The notes under the pieces are model-generated. The model was not told the origin of the DNA. It did no database searches and saw only the letters and a list, made by a program, of their open reading frames with translations. Shown here in pieces: positions 16,266 to 25,118 of a DNA stretch of 64,000 bases. Each line of letters starts with the position of its first letter. Positions within the stretch are counted from its first letter, which is position 1. The position numbers and the translations under genes are program-made. This DNA is from JBBEBE01 sp040882505 (lineage in GTDB: Bacteria; Bacteroidota; Rhodothermia; Balneolales; Balneolaceae). The DNA lies in contig JBBEBE010000002.1 in the NCBI GenBank assembly GCA_040882505.1, positions 124,001-188,000 of the forward strand, given 5' to 3'.

Positions 16266-17093
16266 ATGAGTACCGAGCAGACCAATGGACGTCCGCCCCG
16301 TGTGACGACACAGACGGTGGTAGACATGAAGAAAAAGGGCGAGAAGATCGGTATGCTCACCGCATACGACTACACCATGGCACGGATTGTGGATCAGGCC
16401 GGTGTGGATGTGATTCTGGTGGGCGATTCGGCCAGCAATGTGATGGCGGGCCACGAAACCACGGTTCCCATTACGATGGATCAGATGATCTATCATGCAT
16501 CGTCTGTCGTTCGCGGGGTGCAGAAAGCACTTGTGATCGCCGACCTGCCGTTTATGAGCTACCAGGTCACGCCGCACGAAGCGCTCAACAGTGCCGGACG
16601 TATGATGAAGGAGGCGGGGGCCCACGGCGTCAAGCTGGAGGGCGGGCGCACGGTTATCGAAACGGTACGCAAGATTGTTGATGCCGGAATCCCGGTTATG
16701 GGACATCTGGGACTGACTCCGCAGAGTATCTACAAATTCGGAACCTACCGTGTCCGTGCAAAGGAGCAGCAGGAGGCCGACGAGCTTCTTGAAGATGCCC
16801 GCGCACTGGAGCAGGCCGGAGTTTTCGGGATTGTGCTCGAAAAGATTACGGCCGAGCTGGCCCAGCGCGTCACCGAATCGGTCACTGTTCCGACGATCGG
16901 GATCGGAGCGGGTCCCCACTGCGACGGGCAGGTATTGGTGACGCACGACATGCTGGGACTGAACAAAGAGTTCAACCCCCGGTTTCTGCGTCGCTACGAA
17001 GATCTGCATGCGCGGATGACCGATGCGGTCTCCCGGTACGTGTCGGATGTAAAAGGGGGAACCTTTCCCAACGACGAGGAGCAGTATCATTGA
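16266..17093 (+). CDS. panB: 3-methyl-2-oxobutanoate hydroxymethyltransferase PanB
   Basis: The 275-residue protein is a full PanB. Conserved blocks include KIGMLTAYDYTMA, LVGDSASNVMAGHETT, GGRTVIETVRKIVDAGIPV, MGHLGLTPQS and GIGAGPHCDGQVLV. The Mg-binding aspartate of VGDS is present. It makes ketopantoate from 2-oxoisovalerate and methylene-tetrahydrofolate, the first step towards pantothenate and coenzyme A. Two further steps of the same pathway (coaX and coaBC) are also in this window, at separate loci. It is separated from fabZ by one base and from surE by 99 bases. Confidence 0.97.
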   Translation: MSTEQTNGRPPRVTTQTVVDMKKKGEKIGMLTAYDYTMARIVDQAGVDVILVGDSASNVMAGHETTVPITMDQMIYHASSVVRGVQKALVIADLPFMSYQVTPHEALNSAGRMMKEAGAHGVKLEGGRTVIETVRKIVDAGIPVMGHLGLTPQSIYKFGTYRVRAKEQQEADELLEDARALEQAGVFGIVLEKITAELAQRVTESVTVPTIGIGAGPHCDGQVLVTHDMLGLNKEFNPRFLRRYEDLHARMTDAVSRYVSDVKGGTFPNDEEQYH

Positions 17094-17192
17094 GTGCGTT
17101 TCTGCGTGGATCGTCCCGGTGTGGATTCCACGGTGGAGGTCGACGGCATGGCATGCAGAACAGCGATGGAACGGGTTTGAGAAGAGGATGCA

Positions 17193-17963
17193 ATGATGAA
17201 CGGGGATGCTGAACGACCACTGATTCTGGTCTGCAATGATGACGGAATCTTTTCACCGGGGATCAAGGCACTGGCCGAGGCCGCGTCTGCCTGCGGCGAT
17301 GTGGAGATCGTGGCGCCGGACCGTCAGCAGAGTGCAGTGGGTCATGCCATTACGGTCAGTACCCCGTTGCGGTCACGTCCGTTTGTCATTGACGGAAAGT
17401 TGAAGGGACAAGCAGTCTCCGGTACGCCGGCCGACTGCGTGAAACTGGCGCACAATCAACTGATGGATCGCAAACCTGACCTGGTTGTGAGCGGTATCAA
17501 TCACGGCAGCAATGCGGGGATCAACATCCTCTACTCGGGGACGGTGAGTGCGGCGACCGAAGGAACCATTCTGGGCTACCCGTCGATTGCGGTGAGCTGT
17601 ACGGCGTTCGAGGAGGAGGCCGATCTGGCCGGGGCACGCGAGGCGGCCGGGAAGGTGATCCGGTTCGTGTTGAACCACGGCCTTCCGCGCGGTGTGACAC
17701 TCAATCTGAATGTGCCGGCCGGTCCGCTGAAGGGGATTCGCTGGGCACGACAGGCCAACTCCCGCTATGTCGAGGAGTTTGTGGGTCGGACCGATCCCCA
17801 CAACCGGGACTACTACTGGCTCACCGGCACGTTCGAGTTGCTTGACGAGGAGGAGGGCAACGACATCCGGGTGCTGGATCACGGATATGCGTCGTTGACA
17901 CCGATCCAGTACGATCTGACCTCTTATTCACTGCTTCGCGAACTGGAGAATATCGAGCTTTAG
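17193..17963 (+). CDS. surE: 5'/3'-nucleotidase SurE
   Basis: The 256-residue protein has the SurE metal site at the N-terminus (LVCNDDGIFSPGI, the Asp pair near residues 15-16) and SGINHGSNAGINILYSGTVSAA in the core. APDRQQSAVGHAIT and GTPADCVKLA are also typical. Family members dephosphorylate nucleoside monophosphates and some also hydrolyse polyphosphate. The frame begins with two ATGs one codon apart, preceded by AGAAGAGGATGC. It is the last gene of the comF-menG-fabZ-panB-surE run and faces the lipase-like gene across 92 bases with no obvious terminator. Confidence 0.95.
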   Translation: MMNGDAERPLILVCNDDGIFSPGIKALAEAASACGDVEIVAPDRQQSAVGHAITVSTPLRSRPFVIDGKLKGQAVSGTPADCVKLAHNQLMDRKPDLVVSGINHGSNAGINILYSGTVSAATEGTILGYPSIAVSCTAFEEEADLAGAREAAGKVIRFVLNHGLPRGVTLNLNVPAGPLKGIRWARQANSRYVEEFVGRTDPHNRDYYWLTGTFELLDEEEGNDIRVLDHGYASLTPIQYDLTSYSLLRELENIEL

Positions 17964-18055
17964 GGAGTGGGCAGGGTTGGTGGTGGAGACGTCCAGGCCC
18001 CGGGGTCGTCGACACGTGTTGCAGGAATTCTGCAGTCCGAGGCCCGTTCCGGTGG

Positions 18056-18913
18056 TTAGTATCCCCTTCTCTTGAGCGTCTGCACAATGTCGAACCAGAT
18101 CGATTCGTAGAGCCGCTTGCGTTCGCGGCTCAGGCTCAGTCCCAGCTGCTCGAGGTGGGAGAGGGGCAGGGTTCCGAGATGGTCGCCACGGGAGGCCGAG
18201 GCGACGGAGACAAACGAGTCGTTGATCCCTTCCTGATCGAAGATGTGGTGGTTCTGGTAGCGGTAGACCGGGTTCAAGGGCTGGTCGGTTCCTTTTCCGG
18301 TGGCTGCGCTCCAGGAGAGCAGAGGGACCCCCATCGTGTCGGTGATCGCCGGATTGAACGTGGACGCTACATATTCGCGGGTGAGTTGCTTGACGGCGCC
18401 GATGGCGTCGCTGCGGGAGTGGGGGTAGACATGGTTTCCGAACCAGTTGAAGGCATCTCCAAGAAGTGTGCGCACGTTGTCTGGAGTTTTGAGGACCAGT
18501 TCGGCAAGACTGGTGCCGTTGTGGGGAGTCGCCAGAGTGGTGAGTGATGCCACATGCCTGGCGCACGTCAGCTCCTGAAGAGCGTAGCGCATATCGAGGC
18601 CCGACATGCTGTGGGCAATCACATTCAGTTTTTCCACGCCGAGGGACTCACACAACGTTTCGAGGATTCGTTCCCATTCGGCTGCCCGCGTTTCGATCGA
18701 GGCGTAGGGGACGATGTTGGGTGCAAATGCGAGGACCCCGTGACGTCGCAGAAGCATGCAGACTTCGTGCATCGGCGAGGGTTTGATCACGGCTGCCAAT
18801 GCACCGTATCCGTGGCAGAGAAGCAGAGGGTATCGCAACGGGGCAACCTCGGGCTGGGGAAGGTCTTCCAGTTCCAGTCTCTTGAGGATCCGTTCCGGCT
18901 CGATCAGTTTCAT
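18056..18913 (-). CDS. alpha/beta-hydrolase, lipase-like
   Basis: The 285-residue protein is an alpha/beta-hydrolase resembling bacterial triacylglycerol lipases. PLLLCHGYGA is the oxyanion-loop region, the nucleophile elbow is IAHSMSG with Ser102, and GINDSFVSVASA plus LSHLEQLGL near the C-terminus supply likely acid and histidine residues. The pattern NDxxVxxxSA matches the calcium and acid loop of class I lipases. No signal peptide is visible, so a cytoplasmic esterase is as plausible as a secreted lipase. Its start overlaps the stop of the upstream small membrane-protein gene by four bases (ATGA), so the pair is translationally coupled. Substrate unknown. Confidence 0.8.
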   Translation of the reverse strand: MKLIEPERILKRLELEDLPQPEVAPLRYPLLLCHGYGALAAVIKPSPMHEVCMLLRRHGVLAFAPNIVPYASIETRAAEWERILETLCESLGVEKLNVIAHSMSGLDMRYALQELTCARHVASLTTLATPHNGTSLAELVLKTPDNVRTLLGDAFNWFGNHVYPHSRSDAIGAVKQLTREYVASTFNPAITDTMGVPLLSWSAATGKGTDQPLNPVYRYQNHHIFDQEGINDSFVSVASASRGDHLGTLPLSHLEQLGLSLSRERKRLYESIWFDIVQTLKRRGY

Positions 18914-19404
18914 GGCAGGGGAAGATCGGGTTGATGCTCGTTGTCCGGTTCAGGCGGTGTGTCGGACGGGATGAGCCGGATGGTCCGGAACGTGGTTTCA
19001 TTCCGAATCAGATGGATGAGCATCTCCCGCTCGGGGAAAAAGATGCGGGCCGGGCTCTCCACACCGTAGGGATGGAGGTTTCGGTGGAGTTGATAGTGCC
19101 AGTCGGTGGCCGAGAACCCGGAGGGAATGTCCAGACTCCAGTGCTTGCGCTCGAGAAGAGAGTCTATCCGGATGGTCTGTACCCGGATATTGTTCGGCAT
19201 GACCCCGAAATGATCAATGGTGTGGCGGATGAGTGAATCGGCTTCGACGCCACTGCGCAGATACTCTGAATGGTCCGGCTCCCACCACATCAACGTCACG
19301 GCACTGGCCAGACAGCAGAGCAGGAGCAGCCAGGCCAATCTTCGTCGTTTTGTAAGATCTGCGTCGGAACCGTCGAAATCGGGTCCGGTGACCTCGTCCA
19401 TCAT
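18910..19404 (-). CDS. uncharacterised single-pass membrane protein
   Basis: I do not recognise a family. The 164-residue product has a short acidic N-terminus and an RRR stretch. One membrane helix lies at about residues 23-42 (LAWLLLLCCLASAVTLMWW), followed by an extracytoplasmic region of about 120 residues with a proline-rich tail (PPEPDNEHQP). The soluble part has no cysteines or recognisable catalytic motif. The only link is position: its stop overlaps the lipase-like gene's start, so it may serve that enzyme, for example as a membrane partner, but this is inference. The gene diverges from the GNAT-like gene with 124 bases between them. Confidence 0.65.
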   Translation of the reverse strand: MMDEVTGPDFDGSDADLTKRRRLAWLLLLCCLASAVTLMWWEPDHSEYLRSGVEADSLIRHTIDHFGVMPNNIRVQTIRIDSLLERKHWSLDIPSGFSATDWHYQLHRNLHPYGVESPARIFFPEREMLIHLIRNETTFRTIRLIPSDTPPEPDNEHQPDLPLP

Positions 19405-19409
19405 CCCGG

Positions 19410-19437
19410 TTGTGCTCTTCGTTGGAACTCCTATATT
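19410..19437 (+). promoter_or_regulatory. candidate promoter, TTGTGC-N16-TATATT
   Basis: TTGTGC at 19410-19415 is spaced 16 bases from TATATT at 19432-19437, within CTATATTTCC. It points at the GNAT-like gene 91 bases downstream. The core matches those at 14311 and 58569. Confidence 0.45.
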
Positions 19438-19528
19438 TCCCGTCGTCGGGCCCGGAGACGGACAGAGCCGTCTGCGGGGTCAAGTGATCCCGGATATCTC
19501 CGGAACGTAGAATGGAAGGTACGGTCTT

Positions 19529-20671
19529 ATGGCATTGAAAATCGAGAAAATTGAAACAGACGCACAGGTCGAACGGTTTCATGCGCTTCCGCATCGCCTG
19601 CACGACTCGTCGAGTCCCTGGATACCTCCGTTTCGATTCGAGATCGAACGGATCTTTACGCCGGGCAAGAATCCCTGGTACGAACAAGGGGATTGCGAGC
19701 GGTTTCTGGTGAGCAACGGATCGGAGGATCTGGCACGATTTGCGGTGATGACGCATCAGCGGAAGGACTATCTCTACGAACCGGTGATGGGCGGGATGGG
19801 ATTCATCGAGATGGTGAATGACGGCGAGGTGGCCGGAACGTTGATCGATGCGGTGAAAGCGTGGCATCTGAAGCGGGGAAGGGGAGCGTTCCGGGGTCCG
19901 GTCAATGCCGGCGAGAACGACCACTGGTGGGGACTTCTGGTTCAAAATTACGAGGAGCCCCCCATCTACGGGATGGACTACCACCCTCCGTATTATCGGG
20001 AGCTGCTGGAGGCCACCGGCGCCGAAAAACTGGACGATCATTACAGCTACAAACGATTTTTCTCCGACCCGCTGCCCGAACGGTTGGTCAAGATTACCGA
20101 CCGCATCGAGAGCCGTCCCGGGGTGGAATTGCGGCCCGTCCGGATGGACCGGCTCGAAGAAGATGCCGAAGCGATCCGGCAGATCTACAACGAGGCGTGG
20201 CGGGAACAGGATATCGTGGAGCGGGAGAAGGAGTTTACCGAACTCACACGCGAGTCCGTGCAGGCGATGGTCAAGCAACTCAAACCGGTGATGATTCCCG
20301 ACAGTGTGCTCATCGCCTTCGTCAACGGAGATCCTGCCTCGTTTATCGTCTGTGTCCCCGATTTGAACGAGATCTCGGCCAAAACAGGGGGGACGTTGCA
20401 CTGGTGGGACATGGCGCGTTTCTGGCGATTCGGGAAGCGGGCAACCCGACTTCGAACGCTGGTCTTCGGGACCAAACCGAAGTACCGAAAGACGGGGATG
20501 GAAGCGCTCACTTTCGTTCGCGGGATTCAGATGACCAAAAAGGCGGCACCGAAACTGGAGTATCTCGAGGGGGCGTGGGTGAGCGAAAAGAACTGGCTCA
20601 TGCAGCGAAGCCTGGAGGCGTTGGGGTGTCATCACCACAAGACGCACCGAACCTACCGCTGGTTGGTGTAG
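19529..20671 (+). CDS. GNAT-superfamily-like protein, YghO type
   Basis: The 380-residue protein resembles the YghO-like family, conserved in many bacteria. Its N-terminal half has PHRLHDSSSPWIPPFRFEIER then NPWYEQGDCERFLV, RFAVMTHQRKD, GFIEMVNDGEVAGTLID and RGAFRGPVNAGEN. The middle block YGMDYHPPYYRELLEATGAEK is the most diagnostic. The fold is expected to be GNAT-like, with an acetyl- or acyl-CoA site, but no substrate is known. The stop is three bases from the convergent coaBC stop. Ordinary base composition and codon use give no sign of transfer. Start chosen at the ATG 7 bases after GGAAGGTAC. Confidence 0.7.
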   Translation: MALKIEKIETDAQVERFHALPHRLHDSSSPWIPPFRFEIERIFTPGKNPWYEQGDCERFLVSNGSEDLARFAVMTHQRKDYLYEPVMGGMGFIEMVNDGEVAGTLIDAVKAWHLKRGRGAFRGPVNAGENDHWWGLLVQNYEEPPIYGMDYHPPYYRELLEATGAEKLDDHYSYKRFFSDPLPERLVKITDRIESRPGVELRPVRMDRLEEDAEAIRQIYNEAWREQDIVEREKEFTELTRESVQAMVKQLKPVMIPDSVLIAFVNGDPASFIVCVPDLNEISAKTGGTLHWWDMARFWRFGKRATRLRTLVFGTKPKYRKTGMEALTFVRGIQMTKKAAPKLEYLEGAWVSEKNWLMQRSLEALGCHHHKTHRTYRWLV

Positions 20672-20674
20672 GTC

Positions 20675-21919
20675 TCAGGACCGGGAGGCGATGGTCTGGA
20701 GGATACGAGTGGCCACGTCCCGTTTGCTTCCTTCGATCCACTCGTGATGGTCGGGGCCCAGCAGAAGAATCCGGTTGGTGTCGCTCGCAAATCCGGATCC
20801 CGGCTCGTTCAGGTTGTTGCCGCAAATCCACTGAATCTTCTTCTGCTTCAGCTTCTTTGCAGCTTCCGATTCAAGGTTCCCGGTCTCCATGGCAAATCCG
20901 ATCAGGACCTGCCTGCCCGTCCGCTTCTCGCCCAGCTCGCTCAGAATGTCGGGTGTGGGAACCAGTTTAAGGGCCGGAATGCCGTCCTGTTTTTTGAGCT
21001 TGTGGGGGGCACTCTCTTCGGGGCGGAAATCGGAAACGGCCGCCGTCATGATGATCCAGTCGGCGTCGGGTTGCAGATCCAGCAGGTGGGATCGAAGTTC
21101 GGCGGCCGTCACAAAGGAGCGTGTGTTCATCCCTCCGGGGACAGCAACGGACAGAGGGCCGTGTACAAGTGTCACATCGGCACCCAGCGCACGGGCCGCT
21201 TCGGCCATGGCAATGCCCATTTTTCCACTGCTTGGATTGGAGATGAACCGGACGGCGTCAATCGGTTCCCGGGTGGGACCGGCGGTCACTACGACCCGTT
21301 TTCCAGACAAGGGTCCCTCGCTGCCAACCAAACTCAGATTGTGATCGGTGGAATCCGAAGCGGGTTCGTTCTCCAGGAGTTGTTCAATGACCCGCAAAAG
21401 GGTTGGCGTTTCCGGCAGACGTCCTTCTCCCTCGAGCCCGCTGGCCAGATAGCCCGATTCGGGCATGAGCAGGTGGTATCCCGACTCCCGGGCAAGTGTC
21501 AGATTGCGTTCTACGCTCGGATGATGCAACATCCCGGCATCCATGGTCGGGCAGAGAAGCAGCGGGCAACGGGCCGCCAGTGCGACACTTGTGAGCATGT
21601 TGTCGGCCAGGCCGTGCACCAATTTGGCCAGGGTGTTGGCCGTACAGGGGGCGACAACCATCAGGTCTGCCCATTCGGCCCAGTGGATGTGTTGGGTCCA
21701 ACTCTCGCCCGGTGTTCCCTCGGAAAAGACGTGAACGGGAACATTGGTTCGGGAGAGCGTGGCGAAGGTCTCCACGCCGACAAAGCGGGTGGCGGACGGC
21801 GTCATGGTGACACGAACCTCTGCCCCGGCCTTTTGGAGCTCTCTGAGGAGCCGGACCGATTTATAGGCGGCAATGCCGCCCGTAACGCCCAGCAAAATGG
21901 ATTTGCCGGACATGTCCAT
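20675..21919 (-). CDS. coaBC: bifunctional phosphopantothenoylcysteine decarboxylase/phosphopantothenate-cysteine ligase
   Basis: The 414-residue protein is CoaBC (Dfp). The CoaC half (about 1-190) has ILLGVTGGIAAYKS, the active-site histidine region QHIHWAEWADLMVVAP, and PTMDAGM in place of the usual PAMNxxM. The clamp reads YLASGLEGEGRLPE, without the cysteine seen in E. coli. As far as I recall both variants occur in Bacteroidota-type enzymes. The CoaB half has VVVTAGPTREPIDAVRFISNPSSGKMG and the lysine-rich HKLKKQ loop. It performs two consecutive steps of coenzyme A synthesis. The first codon overlaps the rpoZ stop by one base (TAATG), so it is the last gene of the pduO-glmM-yicC-gmk-rpoZ-coaBC operon. 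Confidence 0.95.
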   Translation of the reverse strand: MDMSGKSILLGVTGGIAAYKSVRLLRELQKAGAEVRVTMTPSATRFVGVETFATLSRTNVPVHVFSEGTPGESWTQHIHWAEWADLMVVAPCTANTLAKLVHGLADNMLTSVALAARCPLLLCPTMDAGMLHHPSVERNLTLARESGYHLLMPESGYLASGLEGEGRLPETPTLLRVIEQLLENEPASDSTDHNLSLVGSEGPLSGKRVVVTAGPTREPIDAVRFISNPSSGKMGIAMAEAARALGADVTLVHGPLSVAVPGGMNTRSFVTAAELRSHLLDLQPDADWIIMTAAVSDFRPEESAPHKLKKQDGIPALKLVPTPDILSELGEKRTGRQVLIGFAMETGNLESEAAKKLKQKKIQWICGNNLNEPGSGFASDTNRILLLGPDHHEWIEGSKRDVATRILQTIASRS

Positions 21920-22212
21920 TACTCTTCCTTGTTCGGATAGTCGAAGTAGATCTTCTCGTCGAGAAGCTCTTGAACGGATCGCTGCGTGGCATGTGGCAGC
22001 TCTTCAAATGCGCGGGAGATGCGCTCTTGCTCTTCGTTGAAGGTGAATTCGTCCTCTTCTTCGAATCCTTCGAAGTACTTGAGTTTCTCGTCCAGTTCCA
22101 ACTTCTCCTGGGCGGCGATCTGGCGGGCTCGTTTGCCCATGACCACGATCATCTCGTACTTATTGTTGTTCTCGATTCCCAGTTTCTCGACATCGAGTGT
22201 TTTAATCGGCAT
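21919..22212 (-). CDS. rpoZ: RNA polymerase omega-type subunit
   Basis: The 97-residue protein begins MPIKTLDVEKLGI and contains NKYEMIVVMGKRARQIAAQ, the omega/Rpb6 signature that contacts the beta-prime subunit. An acidic C-terminal half (FEGFEEEDEFTFNEEQ) follows. The frame is open much further upstream in gmk, but the sequence before MPIKTLD is a shadow of gmk. I therefore set the start at the ATG at 22212, 58 bases after the gmk stop. Position between gmk and coaBC is the usual one for rpoZ in many bacteria and supports the call. Confidence 0.9.
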   Translation of the reverse strand: MPIKTLDVEKLGIENNNKYEMIVVMGKRARQIAAQEKLELDEKLKYFEGFEEEDEFTFNEEQERISRAFEELPHATQRSVQELLDEKIYFDYPNKEE

Positions 22213-22270
22213 GGTATCTGGCTCTTTTGTTGGTTTCGGCTCTGTCCGCAGGCCGGTTGGTTCAATCCGT

Positions 22271-22858
22271 TCAGGGTGCGCCCAAAAAGGGCCGGACGAT
22301 CGTCCGCAGCTCGTTCCAGGCTGTGTCCAAATCGTCATTGACAATCTTCCGGTCGAACCGGTCCTCCCATTCGAGCTCTTCGCGGGCCCGGTCCAGGCGT
22401 TTCTGAAGGGACACGTCGTCTTCGGTCCCCCGCGCTCGCAACCGGCGTTCCAGCTCGTCGATGGAGGGTGGTTTGACAAAGATGGAGAGGGCGTCATCAC
22501 CAAACATTTCGTTGATTCGGTGCGCTCCTTTGACATCAATATCAAGCAAGACATGATACCCTTTATCCCGCTGATTTTCAATAGCGGAGCGAAGCGTCCC
22601 GTACCGTGTCCCGTTGTAGACCTCCTCCCACTCGATGAACTCCCCGTTCCGAAGGCGCTCCTCGAATTGATCCGGACTCAGAAAGTGGTAGTCGCGACCA
22701 TCCAGCTCTCCTTCACGCGGTTTTCGTGTCGTAGCCGAGATGGAGAATTGAAGAGAAGGGTACATATCCCTCAATCGTTTGGCCAGTGTACTCTTTCCCG
22801 ATCCGCTCGGAGCGACCAGAATCAGGATGCGCCCCCGTTTTTCTGAGTTATTCGACAT
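22271..22858 (-). CDS. gmk: guanylate kinase
   Basis: The 195-residue protein is Gmk. The P-loop APSGSGKST is at residues 16-24, and SISATTRKPREGELDGRDYHF is the GMP-binding region. Later blocks are EWEEVYNGTRYGT and VLLDIDVKGAHRI. It phosphorylates GMP to GDP. The start MSNNSEKRGR lies inside the last 11 bases of yicC, in another frame, so the two genes are translationally coupled. The frame remains open further up, but only as a shadow of yicC. Confidence 0.96.
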   Translation of the reverse strand: MSNNSEKRGRILILVAPSGSGKSTLAKRLRDMYPSLQFSISATTRKPREGELDGRDYHFLSPDQFEERLRNGEFIEWEEVYNGTRYGTLRSAIENQRDKGYHVLLDIDVKGAHRINEMFGDDALSIFVKPPSIDELERRLRARGTEDDVSLQKRLDRAREELEWEDRFDRKIVNDDLDTAWNELRTIVRPFLGAP

Positions 22859-23729
22859 TCTGAACCTGTTCGCGAATCTGTTCCAGATTCTCTTTGGCAT
22901 GTACCACCCGATGGGAGATCTCCGGGTGGTTCGCCTTGGAGCCAATGGTGTTGAGCTCCCGGTTGATCTCCTGGGAGAGGAAATTGAGCCGTCGTCCGAT
23001 CGCCTGATCCTGTTCAAGCGCTTCCCGAAAGTACTTCACGTGTGACTGAAGACGGATGATCTCCTCCTGAATGTCCATTTTGTCGATCAGAATCGCCACC
23101 TCCATCTCGAGTCGGTCTGCGTCGATCTTATCGTCCTCTACGAGTCGCGATATTCGTTCACGGTACTGCTCCAGAAGCTCGGGAGCCCGATCGGACGTCA
23201 AGTCCGTAATTCGTCCAAGATGGGTTTCGATTTCGTCGATCTGGCTGCGCAGCTCGCTCCCCAGCTCTGCCCCTTCCTTTTCCCGCATGGTGCGCAGCGC
23301 GACAAGGGCCTCTATACTCGCTTGCTCGATCAATGCCCAGGTCTCTTCAAGAATTTCGGGATCTTCATTCTCTCTCTGGAACAGATCTCCGAACTGCAAC
23401 AGGTCGCGGATGGTGACGGGTTGCGAGATGCCGCTCAGTTGCCGCGCCTCCTCGAGCAGTTTGCCGTACGCTTTGATCTTTTCGGGCCGAACCGACAACG
23501 AACCGTTTTCGGATCTGGATCGGTCTACATTGACGGAAAGAGTCACTTTCCCCCGATCCAGATAGGGCTGAATGATCGCCTTGAAAAGATTCTCTTTATC
23601 GGAAAAAGCGTTGGGCATGCGAACGGTCAAATCCAGATAGCGGGAGTTGAGCGTCTTGATCTCGACGGTGACCTCTACGCGATTCGTCTGCGCGTGTCCC
23701 CGTCCAAAACCGGTCATGGATCGTATCAT
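22848..23729 (-). CDS. yicC: YicC-family endoribonuclease
   Basis: The 293-residue protein starts MIRSMTGFGRG, the invariant YicC N-terminus. It continues with VEIKTLNSRYLDLTVRMP and ends with the conserved DUF1732 block RRLNFLSQEINRELNTIGSKAN. E. coli YicC is a stress-related endoribonuclease acting on structured RNA. The frame opens 49 codons further upstream, but that extension lies inside glmM and is not used. The ATG overlaps the glmM stop (ATGA), and the 3' end overlaps gmk by 11 bases. YicC next to Gmk is a common association. Confidence 0.95.
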   Translation of the reverse strand: MIRSMTGFGRGHAQTNRVEVTVEIKTLNSRYLDLTVRMPNAFSDKENLFKAIIQPYLDRGKVTLSVNVDRSRSENGSLSVRPEKIKAYGKLLEEARQLSGISQPVTIRDLLQFGDLFQRENEDPEILEETWALIEQASIEALVALRTMREKEGAELGSELRSQIDEIETHLGRITDLTSDRAPELLEQYRERISRLVEDDKIDADRLEMEVAILIDKMDIQEEIIRLQSHVKYFREALEQDQAIGRRLNFLSQEINRELNTIGSKANHPEISHRVVHAKENLEQIREQVQNVE

Positions 23730-25108
23730 GCGTCTCCTTGTCTCTTCTGTTGACTCACCTGTTTTTGAACCGGCCCCATCACTTTCTCTTCCAGTTCCCG
23801 GGCCTCGTCCAGGGTATGCGCTTCGCAGTAGACCCGGACAATCGGTTCGGTATTCGATTTTCGGACGTGAACCCACCCCTCTTCCAAATTGACCTTGACG
23901 CCATCGGTCCGGTCCGGATCAATCGGTGCCCAGATCGAGGCCATTGTCTCGAGCATCTCGTCGGCATCCACGCCCATCTGGAGCAGATCATATTTCTTTT
24001 TGATGATCACATAATCGGGAAGGGTGCTTCGGTAGGAAGAGGCGCTTGTTTCGCGATCGGCCAGCAGCTGCAGAATCATGGCCGCACCGGTCAATGCGTC
24101 CCGTCCATTGTGCAGATCGGGATTGATGACCCCTCCATTGCCTTCTCCGGCGATGACTGCGCCGGTCTCCTGCATCTTGTCGACCACATTGATCTCGCCG
24201 ACGGCCGACCGGTGGCAGGTTTTGCCATATTTTTCAGTGATATCACTGGCGGCCCGGGAGCTCGAGAGGTTGGTGGCCGTGTCGCCCGGCTCGTTGGACA
24301 ACATGAAATCAAACGCAGCCACCTGGGTATACTCTTCCCCCCAAAGCGTGCCGTTCTCATCGACTACAGCGAGCCGGTCGGCATCGGGATCGGTCGCCAG
24401 CCCCAGATCGAATCGGTCGGAGGCGACCTTCCTGCAGAGGTCGGTCAGATTCTCCGGCAGCGGTTCCGGATTGTGCGGGAAGTCGCCGTTGGGCGTGCAA
24501 TGAATGGGGTGCACTTCGACACCCAGTTTCGAGAGCAGGCGGGGCAGGGCGACCGACCCCGCGCCGTTGACGGCGTCCACGGCCACTTTGAAGCCGGATC
24601 CGCGAATCTGCTCCGGGTGAATGTAGGGAAGCTCCAAAATGGCTTCGATGTGGCGGTCAATGGCGGCTTCGTCCTCCTGGCAGAGTCCCAAATTCCGGTA
24701 GTCACGGAACGTAAACTGTTTCTGGTCGGCAATGCGGATCACCGTTTCGCCCTCTCGTTTGTTGAGAAAGAGTCCCCGGTCGTTGAGCAATTTGAGGGCG
24801 TTCCATTGGGCCGGATTGTGGCTGGCCGTCAGGATGATCCCGCCCCGAGCCTGATGGTGACGGACGGCGATGCCGACCGTTGGGGTGGGAACAACGCCCA
24901 CACGAATGACGTCACAGCCACAACTCTGAAGAGTGGCCACGACGATCTCCTCGCAGATGGGTCCGGTGATTCGGGTATCGCGTCCGACCACGACGCGTCC
25001 ACCCTTGAGCCATGTCCCGAAGGCGGCCGTGTAGGAGACCAGGTTTTCAGGGGTAAGATCGGATCCAAAGATGCCCCGGATGCCCGAGACCGATACCATT
25101 AATGCCAT
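23726..25108 (-). CDS. glmM: phosphoglucosamine mutase-like phosphohexomutase
   Basis: The 460-residue protein is an alpha-D-phosphohexomutase. The phosphoserine loop is TASHNPAQ with Ser96, the Mg loop is DPDADR (240-245), the sugar-binding loop is GEGNGGV (321-327) and the C-terminal phosphate loop is RKSNTEPIVRVY. The N-terminal SGIRGIFG and the GEGNGG loop fit the GlmM group, which converts glucosamine-6-phosphate to glucosamine-1-phosphate for peptidoglycan and LPS. A phosphomannomutase/phosphoglucomutase role cannot be excluded by reading alone. It lies 10 bases downstream of pduO and overlaps yicC by four bases. Confidence 0.88.
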   Translation of the reverse strand: MALMVSVSGIRGIFGSDLTPENLVSYTAAFGTWLKGGRVVVGRDTRITGPICEEIVVATLQSCGCDVIRVGVVPTPTVGIAVRHHQARGGIILTASHNPAQWNALKLLNDRGLFLNKREGETVIRIADQKQFTFRDYRNLGLCQEDEAAIDRHIEAILELPYIHPEQIRGSGFKVAVDAVNGAGSVALPRLLSKLGVEVHPIHCTPNGDFPHNPEPLPENLTDLCRKVASDRFDLGLATDPDADRLAVVDENGTLWGEEYTQVAAFDFMLSNEPGDTATNLSSSRAASDITEKYGKTCHRSAVGEINVVDKMQETGAVIAGEGNGGVINPDLHNGRDALTGAAMILQLLADRETSASSYRSTLPDYVIIKKKYDLLQMGVDADEMLETMASIWAPIDPDRTDGVKVNLEEGWVHVRKSNTEPIVRVYCEAHTLDEARELEEKVMGPVQKQVSQQKRQGDA

Positions 25109-25118
25109 AATGCTGGGA